From Branchiostoma floridae (taxonomy: Eukaryota; Chordata; Leptocardii; Amphioxiformes; Branchiostomatidae), in assembly GCF_000003815.2 (NCBI RefSeq), contig NC_049986.1, positions 6,515,676 through 6,543,432 of the forward strand: DNA of 27,757 nucleotides, written 5' to 3'. Of the stretch, positions 18,661-27,757 are shown piece by piece. Each line of letters begins with the position of its first letter. The stretch's first letter is position 1. Made by a program: the position numbers and the translations under genes. The notes beneath the pieces were generated by a model. It was not told where the DNA came from. It searched no databases and worked only from the letters and a program-made list of their open reading frames with translations.

Positions 18661-20644
18661 TATCTCCAAAACTAGACCTTGGAATATCTCGTAATTCAGC
18701 AAGCTGGTAGGTCTGCACATAAGACACTGCACCTTGGTCATTTGGTCCCCCAAAGATACAAAAAAATGATTTTATGGGGCAAAAAAGGGTGAAAAAACTA
18801 ACAATTTTAACACAAAATCGAACTTTCGAGCCCCCATAGAACGTTAGAACCCCGAGGTCAACGACCGGTAGCTATGGAACCCGCCCGGGAGTTATGGAAC
18901 ATGGTATTCGAACGAGGTCAACGACCGCCGCTACGCAACACGGAAGTGTCCGCCCGCCAAATGGTGACTTCATCTTGCTTTAGACGGCCTGAATTGAGGC
19001 AGAAGCCGTCCTCTGAATGATTTGTGGAATTCATTTTACCAATAAGTAATAAAAGATCAAGAAATTCACAGAGCTTTGACTTTATTTTGCCGCATATCGG
19101 CACCTTTTGCATACTAGTAGTGTGTATACACTTCAAAAGAAGGTAGAAATACTAGAATGAAATTGAGCGCACGCAGAATGAAATTTAATGCCCCCAAAGT
19201 ATAATGTGTCTCGGTTAAGGTCTAATCGAGTCAGATCTAAGTATTTGTTTCGATACTTTTCTTGATTTTGTTTAAGCTACATGTATTGTTTTGCAACCTG
19301 CACAAGCCAGTTTAACTCTGAGCCATCCAAACATTGTTCAGATTCTATGTTGTGTTTGAGTTACGTAGAATCGAGAACACACACGATGTGTAGTACGCCA
19401 GCACTCGTGCGTACTCACGCGATAATTTGGTGAACAAGCGCATTCAGAGCACTACTGCAATTTTCTCAGACAGGCCGACAACTGACAGTGGTAACGTTCC
19501 GTGTATGTGGTAACGTGGGGATTTCGTTGGATGTCTCCTGACATGATAAGTAACTGGCATAAAAATGTAGCGAGACCTGTTCGTTTTTCAAGTTCATACA
19601 TAGAGCTGTCCTCTAAATGAAACACGGATTGGTGTCACGGTTGTAGTTAACCGATTTTTTGGTCAACAAGAACATTTGAGCAAAAAACAACAACACATGA
19701 CTACGTTAGACGCAAGGTCACTGCGTGTTGCCGGCTGTTACATAAAAAAACATGCATAACGATCGTCATGCAAACTCAAAGTTTTACGCCTGAGACATAA
19801 AGGTATGTGAAACACAAACAATGGACTTGATGAGTTTATTTCGCTATTAAACTGACCTGAACAGACAAGATTAACTGCAGCGTGGAACGCCCTCCCCATG
19901 TTAGGTCACGGTCATTCCGTTCACCTTGTTGTTCATCATGTAAGTTACCACAGCGCTGCGTTGGTCCCCAGCAAGCAAGTGGAGCACGGAAACGAAGTCT
20001 GGGTGAATTACAATTAATCTACTTAACCGTTACAGCTTTATACACGGTGGGAGTGGTCGGCATAGCACAAAACCCCAGGCACAAATCAGCATAAGCCAAC
20101 GCCGCGGAAAGTTTAGTGTAGCAGAAACCTAACCCCTTGAAGTTTGCATGATTGACAGGCGGACGGGTTTGAAGTGTGCCGACTGCGGCATGTATTGATA
20201 ATGAGGGCATAAACAAACTATGTACATCAAACGTAAATCAAAATTGTTTGCTAAAAATAAAAGAAATTTATGAAATATGAATTGCGGACTCTGACAAAAA
20301 ATGATTGAGCCGTTCAAAATATGAATGAATTTACACAGATTGACTGTGACAGGAAGCATAGCGGAGATGTGCTGCGTACTGTGAAGATCACTTGCAGTGT
20401 GTAGGGGTAGCCATATCAATTTCTGCTCTGAGAGTGTCCGGCAACTGCGGGACGTGAACGAATATAATAGACTTGTGGCAATTTTAGTTATTACGCTAAT
20501 CAGCTGTTTCTGTGAATTTGTGCGATTTACAGTAGTTTGTAAGGCCCCCTTTCCACTAGACGGCGATCGCGCTGCGCTCTTATAATTTCTGCGACATAAA
20601 CAGGATATGTGTAACCTTCGATTTCACACTGGGTATGTGGTTCA

Positions 20645-20670
20645 TACCTACCTACCTACCTACCTACCTA
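20645..20670 (+). repeat. (TACC)n microsatellite
   Basis: Six and a half perfect TACC units. Confidence 0.95.
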
Positions 20671-21399
20671 GTTCATAGAAAACGTAAAAGTGTGACTGAG
20701 CATGCTGAGGAGAACCCTTCGCGCTGTGTAGTACAAGCGGCAAACTCTGTGAGACGTTTTTGTGAATGTACCTTCCGATTTTGTGCTACGCAGTGTGCCC
20801 TAACTTGGTACGCTTGTTTTAATTTTGCTCTCTTCAGAAGTTAGTCTAATTCAAGTAGACAGAAACGAGAATTCAATTCTATAATATTTGACAATAAAAT
20901 TGTGACTGTATGTACTTCTTGTCTCATGTGAGGCTGTATCTAGCACAAGCTAGCTGATGTTTTCACGGGGAAAGGGGCTGAATGTACTGTTTGCGATGGT
21001 CCGACTAAGAAAATCATTACGAAAAAAACAACACCGCCAACATCAACAAATCTCTGCCTACCTTTGGGGAAATATCTTTGACATCTTAATTTTCATAGAC
21101 GGTCAGCCCACATTTGGTGCAACATGATGACACCGGTAGATTCGGTCCATATTTTATAAGCAGTCAATTAAAGAATCAAAAGCAAACCTATTTGTCACGT
21201 TTAATTTCATGTAGGGCCCCGCCCCCGTATAGAGCGCAAGCATGTGAGGTCCGATCGGCTTACCGGAGACTATTTTGAAAGTACCATACTATTTTGAAAG
21301 TACCTTATTTAATTTCACATATTGTTTGATTTTTTTTCCTTCTATGGTAGCAACAACTGACAGTTAATCGGGGCCGGGAAAATGACAACAAAAACATCG

Positions 21400-21900
21400 G
21401 CGCTAGCACGATGCGACTGACCAGAACAGTAGGGGGAGGGGCGTCGACCAGGTTCGACCAGTCGCTTCTCGCTTCTCTCTCGCCGACGGCGGGCGTTAGG
21501 AATTATCATCTAAGTCTGCACCGTCCGCAAACATCCGTTGATTTTTTAGAGATTTTTGCAAAATTTGTCTATACTTACGCGCCGAGTTTGTTCGTCAACA
21601 ATGACGGAAAGCGCAAAATTGAACTTATTCTTATGTTACCAACTGAACTTCGCGGCGCGCGTCCTGCACCAAGTCAGAGATTATGAATTTCCCGAGTGAT
21701 TCGAAGCTTTATCTTTTTTTTTTTAAATTTGAATACATATTGTTGAAGGAAACCAGTGTTTGCCATGGCTCTCCCTCCGCAAGCCAAGAAATTTCTCCCT
21801 GGACCTCCCCCAAGCCGAAAAAAATCATAGGCCCTGACGCTCCCGCAGACGACACGCTAAATGTCGTCGAGTAAACCCTGTTGACGACCGTCAGAAATGG
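21400..21900 (+). promoter_or_regulatory. CpG-rich block, likely promoter or 5' exon of Kelch gene
   Basis: CpG and GC content rise sharply here compared with the flanks, 500-1000 bp upstream of the Kelch coding exon. That exon is preceded by a strong splice acceptor, so a non-coding first exon is expected upstream, and this is the best place for it. I see no TATA box or clear initiator. The assignment is inference from composition and position. Confidence 0.4.
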
Positions 21901-22392
21901 AAAACCTTTTTGGACAGACTGCCCCTGTGGATTGTAGCTATGGGGCTGTGATGAGATGATGATGAGAAACCCTGTTTGGAACAATATTGGACGTTGTGTT
22001 CATTATTCAAGATGTATAACGTTACAGATAAAAAATTATCAAAATTTATTTGTACCTTCTTGCATGTCTTGACTTATCCTGTGTCAATTTCTGCAACTAA
22101 TCAGTTTACCCTTCCAGGTAGAAATGCTAGACTAAACCATGTGAAGGTAACATTCTGTATTTGCTTGCAAATATTACCTTTCTAGTTTATATTTAAACTT
22201 CCAGTCACTCACACAGTACTTCTACTATGACAGAAGAACTGTTTGTCTTATAGGGGGCTTTGAGTTCAAACATTGAGCTCTTAAGTCTTATTCATGTGTC
22301 CATTTGGTCTTTCATTTTGCATATTGTAAGTTTTGCAGTAGAAAAAAAGTGTTATATTTTGTGAACGCTATTTTTCCTTTCTTTATTCAGCA

Positions 22393-24048
22393 ATGGATGC
22401 CAGATCGGACGAGGACTGTTGTGCAGACGAGTTCTTCCGCCGTTTGCAGGGGCTGAGGTCAGAAGGTCATCTTACGGACGTGACGCTGTGTGCCGAAGGC
22501 AAGGAGATCCCCTGTCACCGATTGGTCCTCTCAGCCTGCTCCGACTACTTCCACGCCATGTTCGGCGGAGCCCACAGCGAGAGCAAAAAGGAGAAAATAG
22601 AGATAGGAGGAGTGACCGCGGAGGCACTACAGTTGTTGGTGGACTTCGCTTACACGCCAAAGTTCAACATCACCTTGGATAACGTGTACCACCAGTTTGA
22701 AGCAGCCAACATGCTGCAAGTCAAGCCTATTGAAGATGCCTGTGAAAAGTTTCTCATCAACAACTTGAGTCCAGACATGTGTTTGGGAACGTGGACTTTA
22801 GCAGACAAGCTGTCGTGTATGAAACTGTCTGCTGTAGCAAGACGCTTTGCTCTGAAGAATTTTGAAGAAGTCTGCGCTACTGAGGAGTTTCTTCAGCTTC
22901 CTGTAGATTTTCTCAAGACGTACATCTCAGATCGGGGCCTTCATGCTAAGAAGGAGACACAAGTGTTGGGAGCAATCATGTTATGGACAAGGCATGATCT
23001 CAAGCATCGAAAGATGCATCTCAAGGAACTGCTGGGGTTTGTATGTTTCTCAAGAATGGACCAAGACTTCCTCAAGAATGTCCTGGAGACAGACGAGGTC
23101 TTAAGAGGAGTCCCAGGTATCAGGGGACTGATCAAGGATCAATCTAGACATGGAAAACCCCGACACATTCAAGAAGTCGATATTCTACTCCTTGGTGGGA
23201 TCACGGGGGGATACGACCCACGAATAGTAAACCATGATATGTATAGACTTGATCTTCATGGTGATACTATAGACAAGGCACCATTGCCACAGGCTCTTCA
23301 GTTCACTGAAGGGAGTGCAGCAGCTTGCGCTCTTGGCAATGATGTAATAGTGACGTCCAAGTCTCAAGCATGGCGGTACAAGACATCTCTGAATTCTTGG
23401 ACTCAGCTGGGGTCTCTGAAAAGGGGAAGACGAAATCATGGCATGGCGGTTCTTAACGGGAAGGTGTATGTTGTCGGCGGTGATGATAACCTTGGCTCGT
23501 TATTTGATGTTGAGGCGTACAGCGAGAAGACCAACAAGTGGACAAAGGTAGCGCCACTCATGTTCGCTGTCAGCCATTTTGGCATAGCTACCTGCGGTAA
23601 GAAGCTCTACGTATTCGGTGGCTATTGGCCGGGCCTCTATGGACGAATTGATGAAGCGCAGTGCTATGATTCCACCCAAAAGAAGTGGGATTCAGCAGCG
23701 ACATTGCCGTACGCAGTGTCACACGTAAAAGCGTGCACTATCAACTCCAAGATCTACTTGGTAGGCGGAGAGTTAGACTGCGTCCTCTGCTACCATCCAC
23801 AGGAAGAATATTACGAGGAGATGGCTAGAAGGCTGGGGAGTTGGCGATCGTGGAGTGAGTGTAGTGCCACAGTGTGTGGTTCGGAGATCTACATTACTGG
23901 TGGCTGGAATCGTATCACTATTGGTTTTGACGTTAAACCCTTCTCCACTGTTCAGTGTTATGATGTGATCAGTGACACCATGATCATGGGTAAAGGTTTG
24001 CCTATACCAGTCTATGGACACCACACTGTGACAGTATCCAAACATTGA
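22393..24048 (+). CDS. BTB-BACK-Kelch (KLHL-type) protein
   Basis: This 551-aa protein is coded in one exon. Residues about 20-124 form the BTB domain (LTDVTLC, PCHRLVLSACSDYFHAMF, YHQFEAANMLQV). Residues about 129-231 form the BACK domain. Residues about 262-548 form a six-bladed Kelch propeller, with double-Gly ends at LLLGG, YVVGG, YVFGG, YLVGG and YITGG. The second blade has a degenerate VIVTSK. Proteins of this build usually pair as dimers and act as substrate receptors of CUL3 ubiquitin ligases. The ATG lies two bases after a textbook acceptor (pyrimidine tract then CAG ending at 22390), so a 5' UTR intron is likely. The -3 and +4 bases are both G. An AATAAA at 24316-24321 could end the transcript. 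Invertebrate KLHL families are expanded, and I cannot assign a one-to-one vertebrate ortholog. Confidence 0.92.
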   Translation: MDARSDEDCCADEFFRRLQGLRSEGHLTDVTLCAEGKEIPCHRLVLSACSDYFHAMFGGAHSESKKEKIEIGGVTAEALQLLVDFAYTPKFNITLDNVYHQFEAANMLQVKPIEDACEKFLINNLSPDMCLGTWTLADKLSCMKLSAVARRFALKNFEEVCATEEFLQLPVDFLKTYISDRGLHAKKETQVLGAIMLWTRHDLKHRKMHLKELLGFVCFSRMDQDFLKNVLETDEVLRGVPGIRGLIKDQSRHGKPRHIQEVDILLLGGITGGYDPRIVNHDMYRLDLHGDTIDKAPLPQALQFTEGSAAACALGNDVIVTSKSQAWRYKTSLNSWTQLGSLKRGRRNHGMAVLNGKVYVVGGDDNLGSLFDVEAYSEKTNKWTKVAPLMFAVSHFGIATCGKKLYVFGGYWPGLYGRIDEAQCYDSTQKKWDSAATLPYAVSHVKACTINSKIYLVGGELDCVLCYHPQEEYYEEMARRLGSWRSWSECSATVCGSEIYITGGWNRITIGFDVKPFSTVQCYDVISDTMIMGKGLPIPVYGHHTVTVSKH

Positions 24049-25054
24049 GTTAGTTCCATCTTAGCTGACTCTGCCGTTGAATTGGAAGATACCATACAGT
24101 ACCTTGGACTGGTCTGGTTTTTCTGTACCGGTTCAACAAGAAAAAACAGTTTTGTATAGAGCTGTGTACCAGCACAGTGTACCGATACAGTATAGGTACA
24201 AGCAATTTACTGAATTAGGTACAGGTGCAAAATACCGGAACCCTGGTGTACTGGTACTGTATCTAATTAGTGCAAGCCAGGCAGGATAACAGCTCAGAGG
24301 ATGGCCACTTGGACAAATAAAATTACTGTGAAATTACCATGCATAGCAGTCTCTGAGCCTCTGTGAGGGAAAAAGCAATTTTTTAAGGGTCAAATTTTTG
24401 TTGCATCAAGTGTCTACCACAATTAAACATGTTTTTATTGGTTCAAACATGCTTTTATCCTTATGGAAGATCGACTTTTACTTGAAGAAGTAGTTCAGGT
24501 TCAGGTCTGGACCAGTACCTAAACCTGTGTACCCGTACTTGTACCTCAAACGTGAATTTCAACTTGGCTATAACTTTTGGGCACAGAGTTTCCATTGCTA
24601 GTAGGAGCAAGATTTTATTAAATGTAGCATGTGCATAGTTGTTGTAAAAGAACTAGTATTTCTTCTAGTGAAAGAATCGAGCTTGGTACATAAAGGCTTT
24701 GAGAAGCCAATGGCGTTTGTTTTTTTAACTTTGTTAATTTTCCTCAACAGTGCATACTTTATGTTATTGATGATGATACCTGATGTATTGTTTTGTTCTG
24801 TAGCAAGTCTACCGTTACAAGATGTACACCAACCAATCAATCACCTTTATTTAGACTGGACATGTAAGGAAACAAAATAGCTTTTTTCTTACAATCCAAA
24901 AGACACATGCTTTTATAAGTGCAATTTCTATGGAACTTGAAACATTACAAAAATCTTTTCTGCAGGGTTGGGGTTTTGTGTGAATCCCTAGAAAAGAGAC
25001 ACCTGTAATCCATGTAAGCAATTAATGAGTACTTAAAGACGGATCAATAGCTTA
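24049..25054. other. 3' flank of Kelch gene, between convergent genes
   Basis: No gene is seen. A possible poly(A) signal, AATAAA, lies at 24316-24321. Bases 24090-24260 are crowded with GTAC-containing phrases (GTACC, GGTAC, CAGTACC). A CAGGTCTGGACC block near 24500 is related to the palindromic repeats at 2065 and 14080. Kelch and SelO converge on this interval. Confidence 0.5.
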
Positions 25055-25390
25055 CGAGGGGCGTGCAATTAGTAATGTGTTTTACAAGGTCATATGATGG
25101 GGCATCATCACCATAAGTTTCATTTATTTCATCAAAAGTCTTCTTTGGTGTGCGTCCTTTCAAATACAAAAACCGGATCACTGCGCCACACTCAACTGGT
25201 TCCATTTCACACCTGGTCCATTTCGCACCTGACTAAGTTCAAACACCAGTAAATCAGAAACCACAATTAGTTCAGAGCTGTCTTTTGCAACATAACCCAT
25301 AGAGATATGAATTATTACACATACAAAATTTCATTTAGATCAGATAACTGGAAGTGGGTCAGGACCATTACTTATTGCACGCCCCTCGTA
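25053..25390. mobile_element. Mariner-type MITE
   Basis: The inverted ends at 25053-25077 and 25366-25390 match at 24 of 25 positions. They read TA then CGAGGGGCGTGCAAT, the typical tip of some Tc1/mariner elements, and are flanked by the TA target dinucleotide. The element is about 334 bp between the TA pairs, has no transposase frame and is non-autonomous. It starts 60 bases after the SelO stop codon. Confidence 0.88.
25123..25128 (-). terminator. Candidate SelO poly(A) signal inside MITE
   Basis: AATAAA on the minus strand, about 320 bases past the SelO stop. It lies within the mariner-type MITE. It is the nearest AATAAA I noticed below the SelO stop, and its use is inferred. Confidence 0.4.
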
Positions 25391-25449
25391 CACATAGCTC
25401 TCCATTCATAAAAATCCATAGTTCATACATATTACTTCTTGCCATAATA

Positions 25450-27757
25450 TCAAGAGGAACAGCTAACTCTGAGTTCTTTAGCCCACTCAGGAGGCGGGCT
25501 TCCATATCCCTGTTTTTCTGCTTCCTCCTGTTTCACATAAGGGTTCTGTAGAACCTTCAGTAGCAACTTTACTTCAGAAAAGTCATCTTTCTCTGCTTTT
25601 CTTATGGCCGACTCTGCCATCCAATTTCTGAGGACGTATTGGGGGTTTGTGGTATCCATTCTTGCTTTTCTCTCTTCATCACTGTCCTTGGTATGTTGTT
25701 TGAGCCTCTGTGTGTATACTTGTAGCCATCTTGTGAAGTATTCATGTGGTTGTAGTGTTCTGATGGCCCAGAGATGAGGAGGGATGGCGGCATTCTCCAT
25801 TTGTTCAAGTGACAGCTCGGACAACTGACGAAAAGTCATTGTGAAATCAGCCTGTCCCAAAGGGGAAAGAAAAGAAACAGAAAGAGTCAAATACAGATCT
25901 CAACTTATCAGTTTTCTAGCACTGAATATGATGTGCAAATATGATAAATCATGGATTATTGTTGTTAAGATATTCATTATAGTTTATAATAAGGCCACAC
26001 CAAATGTATTTGTTGCTTTTCAGATTTTTTCAGAAAAAATTGGGCCGGCAGGTCGAAAAAAACATTTCAAAAGGTCTGGAGTGATGACACATTTTATACA
26101 ATATTGAACCCTTCCTTTGATTTGTCACTATAATGTTCTGCATAAAAGCCATTGTTTTTAAACTGAAATTATGTGTCTGTAACTCTGAATGGTAATATTT
26201 ACAGGCTTGTGATATTAAAACCTGTATTATTTTTCTTGGGACTTAATTTTTATTTTTTTAATGAAACAAAATGGACAGACAAATCCGAGAAGCACAATAA
26301 AAATTGGGGTGGCCTAACAATGGTAAAAACAATGGCAGTAAAAACAACGGTAAAACCAGACCTTTGTATCTGCCATCATCTTCAAGAGCACAGCAGCAAT
26401 CATAGCATCATCCTCTTCTTCACCAAGCATCCCCATCTTCCTCCTTAAGATCTCCATGTACTTTGTCTTGTAGATGTCTGGGTAGAGTTCTAAGATCTTG
26501 GTCATCTGAAACCTTTGCTGCTCTGTTAACAACGGTGCTAGCGCCTCTCGTAACTTGTCCAAGTTGAAGAGTCCCACGTCAGGCTGGTTCTCATAGCTGT
26601 ACATGCCTGTGTCATCGGAGGTGTTGGGGACAAATTCTGGGTTGTAGGAATCCATGAAGCCAAAAGGCCCATAGTCTATGGTTATAGACAACAAGCTGAA
26701 GTTGTCAGTATTACACACACCGTGGGCAAAACCAACAGATTGCCACAATGCTATCATCTCTGCAGTCTGTGAGACAACATCTGAAAAGAAAGTGAGGTAC
26801 CGGTCTCCTTCGCTTAGCATTTCATAAATGTCTGTGAAATACTGTTGGATGGTGAAGTCTACCAACTGCTTTAAGAGCTGAGTTTCCTGATTGGCCGCAA
26901 GGATTTCTAAGGAGCCAATCCGGAACCAGGATTTGGCAAGTCGTAGGACGACAGCGCCTCTTTCTTTCTTAGGATGGCCATTGTAGAACTGGTCTCTTAT
27001 GACTGGGTCGTCGCTGACGATAAGGGTGGCGGCTCGGCTTGTCGGGATGCCGAGGTGGTACATGGCTTCACTGCACAGGAATTCTCTGACTGAAGAGCGG
27101 AGCACGGCCCTTCCATCTCCTCTCCTGCAAATAATTACAAAACATTACCATTACCTACAAACAGTGCTTGGAAAGTACTTATTGAAAATTCAATGGGAAG
27201 TAAAATACTAGTACTAGTCTGTCTCTAATCCTTTCGATAGGGTTTCCAGAATCAATGGGGTGGGCTGATGGACAACCACTCCTTCTAGAGAATGGAGAGT
27301 CTACAGGTTCAGAGACCTTTGTTGACAGGCTAAGTTCTCTAGGATGGGCTAGTGGGCAAGGGGTAGTAGTTTGTGATATATGTCTCCCACCAGCTAGAAG
27401 TCAGTGGGGGCCCAAAAAATGAGGGGAACACTAGCCCAGCCCACTAGCCCAGCCCACCTCATCAATTCTGGAAACCCCCCTTTTGATAATATAACTGTGA
27501 AAATTCTATTGTTTCTGAACCTTGAATATGGAGTGAGTCCTGAACCCTTCAGCTGAAGCTCCCACCGTTCCCCCCTCCTGTTGACATACTCCCCCAGCAT
27601 GACGGCACGTCCGTCCCCAAGCTGTCCGGACCAGCTGGCAAACTGGTGTCCTCCGTACCGATGGGACAGCGGGGTGGAGCCGTACAGGATGGTGTTCCCA
27701 CTCACAAAGGCTTGGAACATCTCTTCGTTTAATACATCTGGGTGCAAGTCCAGGATG
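25450..27757 (-). CDS. SELENOO: Selenoprotein O homolog, 3' three exons, Cys form
   Basis: SelO is a pseudokinase-fold enzyme that AMPylates proteins and is mitochondrial in animals. The visible exons are 27521 to beyond 27757, 26362-27124 and 25450-25851, which join in phase to give the C-terminal 466 aa. The gene's 5' part lies outside the window. Visible motifs, numbered in this fragment, are HRYGGHQF (32-39), GQLGDGRA (44-51), ELQLKGSGLTPYS with the likely nucleotide-binding Lys70, REFLCSEA (92-99), GVCNTDN (214-220) with the likely catalytic Asp219 and Asn220, and the metal-binding Asp229 of IDYGPFGFMD. The 219-to-229 spacing matches the family. The end is RVSCSS-stop. Vertebrate SelO has selenocysteine at the antepenultimate residue, whereas here that codon is TGT (Cys) and the preceding CxxU cysteine is Arg. 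The two introns each carry a MITE. Confidence 0.95.
25993..26314. mobile_element. GGCC-ended TIR transposon, copy C (TSD TAA)
   Basis: This 322-bp element in the last SelO intron has left end GGCCACACCAA and right end (inverted) GGCCACCCCAA. It is flanked on both sides by TAA (25990-25992 and 26315-26317). Its interior shares AT-rich runs with copy A. The TIRs are shorter and more diverged than in copies A and B. Confidence 0.75.
27240..27478. mobile_element. hAT-like MITE in SelO intron
   Basis: Inverted ends of about 26 bp (27240-27265 and 27453-27478) begin GGGTTTCCAGAAT and end in GGTGGGCTG, with about three mismatches. The flanks CCTTTCGATA (27230-27239) and CCTTTTGATA (27479-27488) look like a 9-10-bp, or 8-bp core, target duplication with one change, as hAT elements leave. 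The right end has a duplicated CTAGCCCAGCCC phrase. The element is about 240 bp long and has no transposase. Confidence 0.8.

Larger units (their letters stand above)
17450..22392. other. Intergenic DNA, repeats but no gene seen
   Basis: No open frame has a recognisable protein or consistent exon structure. The region holds a possible decayed SINE head near 17660-17720 (TGGCCCAGTGG), a (TTC)8 repeat within a dispersed element (18575-18660), two copies 60 bp apart of CGAGGTCAACGACCG (18853 and 18913), a (TACC)6 array, a GGCGATCGCGCTGCGCTC fragment near 20562 and a CpG-rich end at about 21400-21900. Confidence 0.6.

Noticed and set aside
21411-21686. 91-codon plus-strand frame in the CpG-rich block
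   Set aside because: No family resemblance and no clear donor joins it to the Kelch exon. More likely non-coding 5' sequence.
25450-25452. TGA at the SelO end as a selenocysteine codon
   Set aside because: The family's Sec position aligns with the TGT three codons upstream, and reading through gives only five unrelated residues before a TAA.
1-27757. CRISPR arrays, operons or bacterial mobile systems
   Set aside because: No regular spacer array or tightly packed coding frames exist. Intron structure and gene families are animal.

Overview
The window is eukaryotic nuclear DNA from an animal. It has spliced genes with canonical GT/AG introns, an AT-rich background with small CpG-rich islands, a CR1/L2-type non-LTR retrotransposon, a tRNA-headed SINE and many short inverted-repeat transposons. 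Gene content and repeat style fit an invertebrate deuterostome, most likely an amphioxus (Branchiostoma). The species call is inference, because no marker in the sequence fixes it.

Layout: (1) 1-4540 has no gene I can prove. It holds a 29-bp minisatellite, a LINE-like 3' end and a CpG-rich block of unknown nature. (2) 4541-12417, minus strand, is a complete nine-exon gene for the ESCRT-I subunit MVB12 (MABP domain plus UMA domain, 283 aa), assembled here by joining exons. Its promoter region near 12717-12752 has ETS- and NRF1-type motifs. Its introns hold a SINE, a GGCC-ended DNA transposon and several fold-back elements. (3) 12760-14870 is a nest of inverted repeats and MITE-like elements. 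(4) 14870-17440, minus strand, is a 5'-truncated, frameshifted CR1/L2-like retrotransposon whose reverse transcriptase has lost its motif A aspartate. (5) 17450-22390 is repeat-bearing DNA without a convincing gene, ending in a CpG-rich block that may be the promoter or first exon of the next gene. (6) 22393-24048, plus strand, is a BTB-BACK-Kelch protein coded in one exon. (7) 25450 to the window end, minus strand, holds the last three exons of selenoprotein O (SelO), in a form with Cys where vertebrates have selenocysteine. Three different MITEs lie in or beside this part of SelO.

The three cellular genes act separately: endosomal sorting (MVB12), probable CUL3 ubiquitin-ligase substrate recognition (Kelch protein) and mitochondrial protein AMPylation (SelO). 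There is no operon-like logic. The most unusual content is the mobile DNA. Three elements share GGCC termini and sit in 3-bp TNA target duplications. A mariner-type MITE abuts the SelO stop codon and carries its best poly(A) signal. Several strong palindromes lie in MVB12 introns and just upstream of the gene.
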